From NCBI GenBank assembly GCA_934446455.1, contig CAKSEE010000015.1:1-55938 (forward strand): DNA of 55,938 nt, written 5' to 3'. The position numbers were made by a program, and so were the translations under genes. Positions 1-7,224 of the stretch are shown one piece after another. Below the pieces are notes generated by a model, which saw nothing but the letters and a program-made list of their open reading frames with translations, was not told the DNA's origin and searched no databases. This DNA is from an uncultured Oscillospiraceae bacterium (GTDB lineage: Bacteria > Bacillota > Clostridia > Oscillospirales > Ruminococcaceae). The number at the start of each line of letters is the position of its first letter. The first letter of the stretch is position 1.

Positions 1-908
1 CCTGCAACAGAGCTGCCGAAGTTCTCGCTTCTTACCTCGAACACCGTACCCGTGTAGTAGCCCTGTCCGCGCACAAGGGAAATGTCGAACTCCACGCCGT
101 ACCTGCCGTCCGCGATAGCCTCGCTGTCGCTTATAATGCCGCGCAGACCCTCTGTAATGCTCTCGTCGCCGATGATTTCCGTTACCTTATCAACCGTAAG
201 CGGCAGCTGTGCGAGAACGTCCTCGAACCTGTCTATGGCGTCCTTGTCAAAGTCCTTTTCGCGAAGCTCCTCGACAACGCCCTGCGCGCCTATCTTGTCC
301 AGCTTGTCGAAGCTTACGCACACGCTCATAAGCTGCTCCTGTGCAAATCCGAGGGAGGACAGCATTTTATTAAGCACCGCACGGTCGTTTATGCGAACCG
401 TGAACGCACCGATATCAAGCGCCAGCAGCGCCTTTGCGGTAAGCGCGATAAGCTCCTTTTCGCAGCCTGCGTCCTTGTCGCCGATAACGTCTATATCGCA
501 CTGCATGAACTCGCGCAGCCTGCCTTTCTGCGGGTTCTCAGCACGGTACACCCTGTCAATCTGAATGCACTTGAACGGCATTGTAAGGCTCTCGCGGTTA
601 GCGGAGAAGTACCTTGTAAGCGGCAGGGTAAGGTCGTAGCGCAGCCCCATGTCGCACAGGTCGTCCGTTTTGCCTGAAGCAAGAGCCTTTTCCAGCTTAT
701 CGCCGCGGCGGAGTATCTTGAAGATAAGGTTAAGGTTGTCGCCGCCGTCGCTCTTGTTGAGGTTTTCAATATCCTCTACGGCGGGCGTCATTATGCGCTG
801 AAATCCGTTTGCACGGTAAATGTCAAGAATGGTCTGTTGGATTTTTTCGCGCAGCTCCGCCTCCTGCGGGAGATAATCGCGCGTGCCCTTTACACTTTTG
901 ATTTTCAT
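1..908 (-). CDS. hisS: Histidyl-tRNA synthetase, N-terminal part (runs off the window edge)
   Basis: Class II aminoacyl-tRNA synthetase that charges tRNA-His in the cytoplasm. The minus-strand frame beginning at the ATG at 908 is open to base 1, about 302 residues. It opens with MKIKSVKGTRDYLP, the HisRS N-terminus, and carries motif 2 (FKCIQIDRVYRAENPQKGR, then LREFMQCD), which contacts ATP and the acceptor end. An AAAGGA Shine-Dalgarno lies 9-10 bases before the start. The C-terminal half and the anticodon-binding domain lie outside the window. The gene follows a terminator and a His-codon leader ORF and has its own sigma-A promoter, so expression is probably coupled to histidyl-tRNA supply. 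Family assignment is secure; the regulation is inferred from sequence. Confidence 0.96.
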   Translation of the reverse strand, partial: MKIKSVKGTRDYLPQEAELREKIQQTILDIYRANGFQRIMTPAVEDIENLNKSDGGDNLNLIFKILRRGDKLEKALASGKTDDLCDMGLRYDLTLPLTRYFSANRESLTMPFKCIQIDRVYRAENPQKGRLREFMQCDIDVIGDKDAGCEKELIALTAKALLALDIGAFTVRINDRAVLNKMLSSLGFAQEQLMSVCVSFDKLDKIGAQGVVEELREKDFDKDAIDRFEDVLAQLPLTVDKVTEIIGDESITEGLRGIISDSEAIADGRYGVEFDISLVRGQGYYTGTVFEVRSENFGSSVA

Positions 909-928
909 TGCTGTTGTTCCTTTCAAAT

Positions 929-958
929 AAAAAAATCTCGGGAAATACTGCCCGAGAT
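929..958 (-). terminator. Attenuator terminator in the hisS leader
   Basis: Read on the minus strand, ATCTCGGG (958-951) pairs perfectly with CCCGAGAT (942-935) around an 8-base loop and is followed by a T-rich run, a canonical intrinsic terminator placed just before the hisS ribosome-binding site. The competing segment TGCCCG (990-985) can pair with CGGGCA (954-949), which would break the terminator stem and act as antiterminator. Confidence 0.85.
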
Positions 959-1025
959 AAAAAGTCTGCATAAGCGCTTCATCACGGGCATAACAAATCG
1001 CGGTCATACCCTGCGGGCATGATTG

Positions 1026-1061
1026 CTAGCCATGATGGTGATGATGAAGCGAAAAATACAT
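1026..1061 (-). CDS. Histidine leader peptide of the hisS attenuator (11 aa)
   Basis: A short ORF translates as MYFSLHHHHHG followed by TAG. Five of eleven codons are consecutive histidine codons (CAT CAT CAC CAT CAT). It has its own Shine-Dalgarno (GAAAGGAAC) about 8 bases before the ATG, almost identical to the one in front of hisS. It lies about 40 nt downstream of a consensus promoter and about 70 nt upstream of a strong terminator, the geometry of a translational-stalling attenuator. Bases 1051-1042 (CGCTTCATCA, overlapping the first His codons) are perfectly complementary to 984-975 (TGATGAAGCG), so ribosome position should change which downstream pairings form. The inferred role is to sense charged tRNA-His. 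Known his-operon leader peptides of enterobacteria work this way; Firmicute hisS genes usually carry a T-box instead. Confidence 0.85.
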   Translation of the reverse strand: MYFSLHHHHHG

Positions 1062-1108
1062 AACAAATGTTCCTTTCAGCCATAAGCAACAATAAAGCTA
1101 CTGTTTGT

Positions 1109-1137
1109 ATTATATCATTTCCAAATGATTTTGTCAA
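1109..1137 (-). promoter_or_regulatory. Sigma-A promoter of the hisS leader
   Basis: On the minus strand TTGACA (1137-1132), a 17-base spacer and TATAAT (1114-1109) match the sigma-A consensus exactly. Transcription should start near 1102, about 40 nt before the leader peptide. Confidence 0.9.
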
Positions 1138-1178
1138 TACAGTTTTACGGCTGCACTGCACTTTTCGGGTGTTTCTAC

Positions 1179-1207
1179 TTGAAAAAATACGGCTTTTGTG
1201 GTATGAT
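1179..1207 (+). promoter_or_regulatory. Sigma-A promoter of the pfkB-family gene
   Basis: TTGAAA at 1179-1184, a 17-base spacer and TATGAT at 1202-1207. It diverges from the hisS promoter, and the 33 bases to the start contain a GGAGGAG ribosome-binding site. Confidence 0.75.
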
Positions 1208-1239
1208 AATCTGAGATTGATTAAAACGGAGGAGCAGAC

Positions 1240-2136
1240 ATGATATATACAGTTACATTCAACCCCGCAGTTGACCTTGTTATGCGTACTGACGGGCTCA
1301 GAAGCGGGGAAGTCAACCGTGCGCGCGGCGAGGAACTGATGTTTGGCGGCAAAGGAATAAACGTGTCGCTCGTCCTGCATGAGTTCGGCGTGGAGTCGGT
1401 CGCGCTCGGATTTATCGCGGGCTTTACGGGCGATGCCATTGAGCAGGGCGTACGCTCAGCAGGTGTGAAAACGGACTTTATCCGCCTTGAAAGCGGTTTT
1501 TCGCGCATAAATGTGAAAATTAAAGCCGAGAGCGAAACCGAGCTTAACGGCACGGGTCCGGATATTCCGTACAGCGCGCTGGAAGAACTGCTTGCAAGGC
1601 TTGACGGGCTATGCGAGGACGACACGCTGGTGCTTGCGGGAAGCGTACCGCCGAGTATGCCGGCGGACATATATGAGCGCATTCTCGCGCGGCTTTCTGG
1701 CAGGGGTATCCGCGCCGCCGTGGACGCGCAGGGCGAGCTTCTGCGCGACGTGCTGAAATACCGCCCATATCTCATAAAGCCAAACGACCGCGAACTCGGC
1801 GAGCTTTTCGGCGTGGAGATAAGCGGCGCCGCTCAGGCACGCGAATATGCCGCAAGGCTTCAGGCACAGGGCGCGCGCAACGTGCTTGTGTCCATGGCAG
1901 AGAAGGGCGCGGTACTTCTGGACGAGGACGGCGGGGAGCATTTCTGCGCGGCTTGCACCGGACAGGTGCGCAACTCCGTGGGCGCGGGCGATTCCATGCT
2001 GGCGGGCTTTCTTGCGGGTGCGCGGCGCGGCTTTGACGAGGCGCTGCGGCTTGGCACGGCAGCGGGCGGCGCTACGGCGTTTTCTGACGGACTGGCAGTG
2101 CGCGCGGATATAGAGCGGCTTTTGCAGCAGCTCTGA
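1240..2136 (+). CDS. PfkB-family 1-phosphofructokinase / tagatose-6-phosphate kinase
   Basis: A cytoplasmic carbohydrate kinase of 298 residues, the usual length for the FruK/LacC branch. It shows the two PfkB signatures: the N-terminal glycine motif GGKGINVS at about residues 36-43 and the C-terminal VGAGDSMLAGF motif, whose Asp (about residue 251) is the catalytic base. By family the product phosphorylates fructose-1-phosphate or tagatose-6-phosphate to the 1,6-bisphosphate using ATP. It stands alone: no fructose PTS or DeoR regulator is adjacent, so the substrate cannot be fixed from context. The start is supported by GGAGGAG ten bases upstream. Confidence 0.88.
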   Translation: MIYTVTFNPAVDLVMRTDGLRSGEVNRARGEELMFGGKGINVSLVLHEFGVESVALGFIAGFTGDAIEQGVRSAGVKTDFIRLESGFSRINVKIKAESETELNGTGPDIPYSALEELLARLDGLCEDDTLVLAGSVPPSMPADIYERILARLSGRGIRAAVDAQGELLRDVLKYRPYLIKPNDRELGELFGVEISGAAQAREYAARLQAQGARNVLVSMAEKGAVLLDEDGGEHFCAACTGQVRNSVGAGDSMLAGFLAGARRGFDEALRLGTAAGGATAFSDGLAVRADIERLLQQL

Positions 2137-2150
2137 GAACACGAAAATGA

Positions 2151-2175
2151 GGCAGCCCGTAAGAGCTGCCCCATT
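2151..2175. terminator. Terminator between pfkB gene and ABC exporter operon
   Basis: GGCAGC (2151-2156) and GCTGCC (2165-2170) form a stem between two convergent genes. T-rich bases follow on both sides (CCATTCTCTTT on plus, CTCATTTTC on minus), so it may serve both. Confidence 0.6.
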
Positions 2176-2179
2176 CTCT

Positions 2180-3964
2180 TTAGTTGTAATACTGCGCCTG
2201 CGCCGCGAACATCTCCGCATAGATACCGTTCGGTTTTTCGCAAAGCTCCTCGTGTGTGCCGTATTCCTTTATCCTGCCCTCTGCGAATACCGCTATCCTG
2301 TCGCAGAACTTGCAGCTTGAGAGCCTGTGTGATATGTAGATTGCCGTCTTGTTTCCCACAAGGTCGTTGAACTGGCGGTATATCTCATACTCCGCAACCG
2401 GGTCGAGCGCGGCTGTCGGCTCGTCGAGGATAACGAGCGGCGCTTTTTTGTGGAGCGCGCGGGCTATCGCAAGCTTCTGCTGCTCGCCGCCCGACGGCTC
2501 TATGCCGTTTTCGTCAAAGGGCTTGAAAAGCATCGTGTCCGCGCCCTTTTCAAGGGAATTTACCTTGTCCGCAAGCCCTACCTTTTCAAGAAGACCGTTC
2601 AGCTCCTCGTCCGAAATGCTGCCGCTTACCGCAATGTTATCGCGTATTGAGAACGCAAACAGCCGGAAGTCCTGGAACACGGGTGCGAAAAGCCTCATGT
2701 ACTCGCCTGTTTCGTACTCCTTTATGTTCACGCCGTCAAGCAGAATCTCGCCGTCCGTCGGGTCGTAGAGCCTGCACAGCAGCTTTATGAACGTAGTTTT
2801 GCCCGCGCCGTTAAGCCCTACTATGGAGAGGTGTTCGCCCTGATTAAGGGTGATGTTCACCCCGTCAAGCACCTTGACGTCGGTGTGGGGGTAGGTAAAG
2901 CACACGTTTCTGAACTCCACGGTGTGCGCGCCCTCGCTTACATGGCGTGTGCCGCTCTGTACAACCGCGGGGTAGCGCATGAACTCAACATACTCGTATG
3001 CGTAGCTTGAGCGCTTCACAAGGTCCTGAGCGTTCTGCAGAAGCTGCTCCATACACGAGCTGAACGTGCTTACCGACGTCAGCATCTGCGAGAATACTCC
3101 GAGCGTCATTTTTCCCGCGATAACAAGAATGCCGAGGATAAGGTAGGACAGGAAGTCGCGAAGCACTCTGCCGAATACCATGATAAACTGAAACGGCAGC
3201 CTCCGGTTGGCGGTGTCCGTCCACATATCGCAGGATTCGCGGGTGTAGCCGTCCCACTTTTGCAACATCATATCCTTTGCGTTGTAAAGGCGTATGTCCT
3301 TGCCGTAGTGAAAGTCCGTTATATCCCAGCCAAGATACCCGAAAATGCGGTTTACCTTTGACAGCTTCTTGAAGTTTTCTATGTCTATATTGTTGATTTT
3401 TTTGTTCGCGAGGGCACTCAGTACAAGCACCGCCGCCGTTATCGGCAGCAGTATCGGCGCGTTCACAATGATGAGCGCCACAACGCCCGCAATTACCGCG
3501 GCGTTTACAACAATCAAAAAGAACGGCTGCAGAATGCCCGTAAGTCCGCCCGAATACCATGTCATGCCCTCGCGCGCCCTTTGCAGCAGGTCGAGCGCGT
3601 TTTTGTCCTCGGTGAGCTGAAAGTCCAGCTCCATTGTGCGGCGGCTGAGCTTCTCCGTAAAGAAATTCTCAAACCTGTCGGAGTACTTCTCGCGCGTTAT
3701 GTCAAGCGCGGAAATCCCCATCTGCACCAGCCTTTCGCCGCCGACAAGCACCGCTGCGTATATAAGCAGCCGTACTATGCTGCGCTCGCCGCAAAGCTCG
3801 TTTATAATAAGCGGCATCATGAATATGCTTATGAACGGTGCTATTATTGTAAGTATCGTGTTTGCGCCGCAGCATACAAAGTAGCTCTTGCAGCTGCGCC
3901 ACGCCTCGGGAATAAAGTACCTGAGTACCTCGCGTACGTGCGTTTTCTCTTTATTCTGCCGCAT
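2180..3964 (-). CDS. ABC exporter half-transporter B (membrane domain plus ATPase)
   Basis: A type IV (ABCB-like) exporter half-transporter of 594 residues: an N-terminal region with several hydrophobic segments, then a nucleotide-binding domain with Walker A GLNGAGKTT, a signature read as PSGGEQQKLAIARAL, Walker B LVILDEPTAALDP and the switch His in YISHRLSS. The signature begins PSGGE rather than LSGGE, consistent with an asymmetric heterodimer in which one site is degenerate. The start chosen is the ATG at 3964 because AAGGAGG lies just upstream; a longer frame would run far into the preceding gene. It overlaps the upstream partner by 14 bases, so the two are translationally coupled and probably form one heterodimer. 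The substrate is unknown; drug or peptide export is typical. Confidence 0.9.
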   Translation of the reverse strand: MRQNKEKTHVREVLRYFIPEAWRSCKSYFVCCGANTILTIIAPFISIFMMPLIINELCGERSIVRLLIYAAVLVGGERLVQMGISALDITREKYSDRFENFFTEKLSRRTMELDFQLTEDKNALDLLQRAREGMTWYSGGLTGILQPFFLIVVNAAVIAGVVALIIVNAPILLPITAAVLVLSALANKKINNIDIENFKKLSKVNRIFGYLGWDITDFHYGKDIRLYNAKDMMLQKWDGYTRESCDMWTDTANRRLPFQFIMVFGRVLRDFLSYLILGILVIAGKMTLGVFSQMLTSVSTFSSCMEQLLQNAQDLVKRSSYAYEYVEFMRYPAVVQSGTRHVSEGAHTVEFRNVCFTYPHTDVKVLDGVNITLNQGEHLSIVGLNGAGKTTFIKLLCRLYDPTDGEILLDGVNIKEYETGEYMRLFAPVFQDFRLFAFSIRDNIAVSGSISDEELNGLLEKVGLADKVNSLEKGADTMLFKPFDENGIEPSGGEQQKLAIARALHKKAPLVILDEPTAALDPVAEYEIYRQFNDLVGNKTAIYISHRLSSCKFCDRIAVFAEGRIKEYGTHEELCEKPNGIYAEMFAAQAQYYN

Positions 3965-5792
3965 TTGCGCAATCCTCCTTGTAATACTGTGCCTGTATCT
4001 CAAACATCTTAGAGTATTCTCCGCCCTTTGCCAGCAGCTCCTCGTGCGTGCCGTATTCCACAAGCTCGCCGCCTATGAACATCGCGACTGCATCGCAGAA
4101 GCGCGTTGACGACAGCCTGTGCGAAATATACACGGCGGATTTGTCGCCTATCATATCGTCAAAGCTGCGGTAAAGCTCGTACTCCGCAAGAGGGTCGAGC
4201 GCTGCTGTCGGCTCGTCAAGCACGACAACGGGCGCGTTTTTGTAGAGAGCCCTCGCAAGCGCCAGCTTCTGCCTTTCGCCGCCGCTGAGGTCCACACCGT
4301 CGTCGTACAGCACCTTAAGCAGCTGCGTGTCCGCGCCGTTTGTAAGGCTCGCGAGCTTCTCGCCAAGCCCCGCTCGCTCAAGGCATTCTGCCGCAAGCGT
4401 CTTGTCGGTCTGCTCGGGGGTAGCCATAGATACGTTCTCGCACATCGGGAACGCGAAGAGCTCGACATTCTGGAAAACGGGGGAGAACAGCCTGTAGTAG
4501 TCGCGGCGGCTGTACTCGCGGATATTCGTGCCGTTCAGCAGTATCTCGCCCTCGGTGGGGTCGTAGAGCCGCAGCAGCAGCTTTATGAACGTGGTTTTGC
4601 CCGCGCCGTTCATGCCGACTACCGCAAGGCGCTTGCCCGCTTCAAGCGTAAGATCAAGATTTTTGAGCGCGTAATCGTCCGCGCCCTTATAGCGGTAGGA
4701 AACGTTCTTAAACTCGAACGTAAGCCTGCCCTGCGGCAGGGGAAGCCCCTCGCCGTCGTCGTCCACGACCTCAAGGAACGAGCGGAAGTCGTCCACCTCC
4801 ATGGAGCTTTTCTTGAACCCGCCAAGCCCGTTCAAGAACTGCGTGAGCGACTCAGAAAACGCCGTGGACAGTCCGAGATAGAGCGTAAAGTCGCCTATGG
4901 ACATATCCCGTCCCACAACGCAGAATATAAGCACGCCGTAAATCGCAGCGTTCGCGATAAGCTGCATAACGTGCGCAAAGGCGCTGTTTGCAAGCCAGAG
5001 GTTTCTGCTGTGGTAATAGCGCCTGCGCTTTTCGTCGAGTATCTCGTGCTGCTTCTCGCACAACACGTCTTTCATGCCGAAAAGGCGTATGTCCTTTGCG
5101 TAGTCGAAGTCCTGCGTTACGCGCTCCATGTAGTTTATTTTTCTCCACGTCGGCGCGAGTACGTCCCATACCTCTTTTTTATCGCGCTTTACTGTATGGT
5201 GGAAGAAAAGGAACTGCACGAGCGACATCACGGAAATAACGAGAATCAGCCGCCGGTCGAGAATTAACACCGCGGTGAACGACGCTGCCATTACGACAAC
5301 CTGTAACATTATCGTATAGAGCATTCGCATAAGCCCCTCGACGCCCTCAGTGTTGCCACCGCACGCCTGCGAAGCCTTCTGGCAGGCGTTGAGCATATCG
5401 GGGTTTTCAAGGTCCTCATAGCTCATGTCGAGCGCCTTTGCGTTCTTTTCGCCGATAACCATTAACCTTGCGTGTATGAACCCGTCCCACACCCTGCTGC
5501 CGCAAAGCGTGTTGAGCGCCGTGGCGGTAAGCTCAATGGCGGCGGTTATAAGCAGCAGCGGCAGCAGGGGAGAAGCGTCGCCGCTTTTGGACTGCGCCTG
5601 CACAAGGTCTATTACATATTTGCCGATATAGCTCCACAAAAGCCACATTGCAGCGCCCGCGAAAACGCCTACCGCCATGAACGGGATTATGTTAGGCGCG
5701 TACCTGCGGATTATGCCGAGGACGTAACCGCAGTTGCTTAGTATGCCGTGTTCGCGGTGCAGCGGGTCAGTTTGCTGTTTTGTCTTTTTCAT
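3951..5792 (-). CDS. ABC exporter half-transporter A (membrane domain plus ATPase)
   Basis: First of two half-transporters, 613 residues. Hydrophobic segments cover about residues 25-330, followed by an ATPase domain with Walker A GMNGAGKTT, signature LSGGERQKLALARAL, Walker B VVVLDEPTAALDP and YISHRLSS. These are the canonical motifs, so this subunit probably supplies the consensus site of the heterodimer. The ATG at 5792 has AAGGAGC upstream and overlaps the end of the XRE regulator gene by 26 bases. The three genes form a tight operon of regulator, half A and half B, an arrangement seen for locally controlled export pumps. The transported compound is not indicated by the sequence. Confidence 0.9.
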   Translation of the reverse strand: MKKTKQQTDPLHREHGILSNCGYVLGIIRRYAPNIIPFMAVGVFAGAAMWLLWSYIGKYVIDLVQAQSKSGDASPLLPLLLITAAIELTATALNTLCGSRVWDGFIHARLMVIGEKNAKALDMSYEDLENPDMLNACQKASQACGGNTEGVEGLMRMLYTIMLQVVVMAASFTAVLILDRRLILVISVMSLVQFLFFHHTVKRDKKEVWDVLAPTWRKINYMERVTQDFDYAKDIRLFGMKDVLCEKQHEILDEKRRRYYHSRNLWLANSAFAHVMQLIANAAIYGVLIFCVVGRDMSIGDFTLYLGLSTAFSESLTQFLNGLGGFKKSSMEVDDFRSFLEVVDDDGEGLPLPQGRLTFEFKNVSYRYKGADDYALKNLDLTLEAGKRLAVVGMNGAGKTTFIKLLLRLYDPTEGEILLNGTNIREYSRRDYYRLFSPVFQNVELFAFPMCENVSMATPEQTDKTLAAECLERAGLGEKLASLTNGADTQLLKVLYDDGVDLSGGERQKLALARALYKNAPVVVLDEPTAALDPLAEYELYRSFDDMIGDKSAVYISHRLSSTRFCDAVAMFIGGELVEYGTHEELLAKGGEYSKMFEIQAQYYKEDCANAAE

Positions 5793-6663
5793 TTTTATGC
5801 TCCTTGTAGGTGTCGTGCTTCATGTAGGGCGAATTGCGTGTTCCCGTCTGATAGTTGAACGATGTGGGGCGGTTAAGGAACGTTGACGTAAACGCAAGCA
5901 GCAGCGGGAACGTGCAGTCCGCAAGGTACTGGTATATCTTTTCGGAGCTTTTGCCGCCCTCAAGCGTGGCCTCCCATATCAGCCCGAAATCAAGCAGCCC
6001 GTCTATTATCCTGCGTGCGTTATCGGGGCTAATGCCAAGCTCGCTCGTGAGCGTTTCAAGCTTAAAGAATATTGTAGTGCTGCGCCCCGCAAGAAAATAT
6101 ATCGCGCGCAGGGCGTTTGGCACGGCAAGGAACTCAAACAGCCTTACCATGCGCTCGTCGTAGCGCAGCACGTCGTCGTAGCCGCTCTCAGGCTCGGGCA
6201 TCAGCAGAAAGTATTGCAGGTTTGCGTTGAGCCGCATTTGCAGTATTCCGCTTTCAAGCGTCAGCTGGCTGAACGTTGCATACTCGCGGTTTTTAAGCAC
6301 CGATTCGGGTATGGGGCTGTATTCGTCCGCTCCGCACATTCCGCTGATAATCGCGCGGCAGCAGTCGAACGCCTGCGCCATTGTCCACGCGCGCCCCTGC
6401 CCGTTCATTGCAAGCTCGCGGAAATGCTCGGTAACCTGCTGGCAGAAGCTCTTTTCGGGCTCGCGCTCCCTGCCGAAAAGCTCGTCTGTTGTAACGCCGA
6501 GCGCGTCGGCTATCGCGGGTATAAGCTGCGCGTCGGGGAAGCTCTGCCCCTCCCACTTGGACACCGCCTGCGGGGATACGCCCACCGCGTCTGCAAGCTG
6601 CTCCTGCGTAAGCCCCTTTTCGCGGCGAATGCGGCGCAGCGCTGCGTTGAATGAGTATTCCAT
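5767..6663 (-). CDS. XRE-family transcriptional regulator with a large C-terminal domain
   Basis: A 298-residue protein starting MEYSFNAALRR. Residues about 5-60 form a Cro/C1-type helix-turn-helix (EKGLTQEQLADAVGVSPQAVSKWE). The remaining 230 residues are unusual for a small XRE repressor; around residues 195-250 a stretch including LTSELGISPDNARRIIDGLLDFGLI resembles a second, winged-helix-like unit. The start at 6663 is preferred over an in-frame upstream codon because GAAAGGAG sits before it and the upstream region holds the promoter. As first gene of the operon with the two ABC half-transporters it probably senses a compound and controls export, likely including its own promoter. The second DNA-binding unit is an inference. 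Confidence 0.85.
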   Translation of the reverse strand: MEYSFNAALRRIRREKGLTQEQLADAVGVSPQAVSKWEGQSFPDAQLIPAIADALGVTTDELFGREREPEKSFCQQVTEHFRELAMNGQGRAWTMAQAFDCCRAIISGMCGADEYSPIPESVLKNREYATFSQLTLESGILQMRLNANLQYFLLMPEPESGYDDVLRYDERMVRLFEFLAVPNALRAIYFLAGRSTTIFFKLETLTSELGISPDNARRIIDGLLDFGLIWEATLEGGKSSEKIYQYLADCTFPLLLAFTSTFLNRPTSFNYQTGTRNSPYMKHDTYKEHKNEKDKTAN

Positions 6664-6689
6664 TGTCGCACTTCTCCTTTCGTACTTCA

Positions 6690-6718
6690 AGTATATCACT
6701 ATTTGCGGTAGAATACAA
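6690..6718 (-). promoter_or_regulatory. Promoter of the XRE-ABC operon
   Basis: On the minus strand TTGTAT (6718-6713), 17-base spacer, TATACT (6695-6690). The non-consensus -35 suits a regulated promoter. Transcription would begin some 20 bases before the regulator's start codon. Confidence 0.65.
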
Positions 6719-6805
6719 GCTAAAATAAGTTGCTATAAACAAAAAAACGTTGAGTCTTTGTTAAAAAATCAACTGCTCGTTGACAAAGGGCGCGCCTTAA
6801 TCGGA

Positions 6806-6834
6806 TTGACTTTTTGCAGCGCATTTGCTATAAT
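6806..6834 (+). promoter_or_regulatory. Sigma-A promoter ahead of the GNAT pseudogene
   Basis: TTGACT (6806-6811), 17-base spacer, TATAAT (6829-6834). It is nearly consensus although the gene it serves is broken. Confidence 0.7.
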
Positions 6835-6861
6835 TGTCTTAAAATCAGGACAGGGGACCGG

Positions 6862-7176
6862 AAATAATTATCGAAGCGTACAAAGGCAGGCTTGACGATG
6901 AAATTCGTGAGCTGATTTTAGGTATTCAGAACAACAAAGCCAAAATCGGGCTTTCTCTCGCGGAACAGCCCAATTTGCTCGATATTGTACAAAACGCTTC
7001 TTGAATACGCCGAAAATGCGGGCGTTAAATGTATTATTCTTTATACTCCGTTGGTCGCGCGCGCCTCTCACAGGTTCTATGAAAAAGCAGGCTTTCAGCA
7101 AATCGCCTGCGAAAGTCTGCCTGTCGAGTACAGCTACCCCGTCAGGGACTCGCTGCTGTATGTTCTTTATCTTTAA
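6862..7176 (+). pseudogene. GNAT acetyltransferase remnant with internal deletion
   Basis: Two parts of one GNAT-type acetyltransferase are present in different frames. The 5' part (about 6865-7002) reads IEAYKGRLDDEIRELILGIQ and continues to ...LAEQPNLLDIVQ, typical of the N-terminus of this family, then hits a stop at 7000-7002. The 3' part (about 6988-7176) reads from YKTLLEYAENAG to ARASHRFYEKAGFQQ and ends in VLYL, typical of the C-terminus. The central region that carries the acetyl-CoA loop (R/Q-x-x-G-x-G/A) is missing and the frame shifts at the junction near 6987. No standard ATG is visible at the 5' end. The remnant has probably lost function. Confidence 0.75.
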
Positions 7177-7184
7177 CGCGCCGC

Positions 7185-7218
7185 AAAAATCGCCCGCAGG
7201 GAACTCTCCCCGCGGGCG
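7185..7218 (-). terminator. Terminator of the SulP gene
   Basis: On the minus strand CGCCCGC (7218-7212) pairs with GCGGGCG (7197-7191) and is followed by ATTTTTGC, seven bases after the SulP stop codon. Confidence 0.8.
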
Positions 7219-7224
7219 GTTCGG

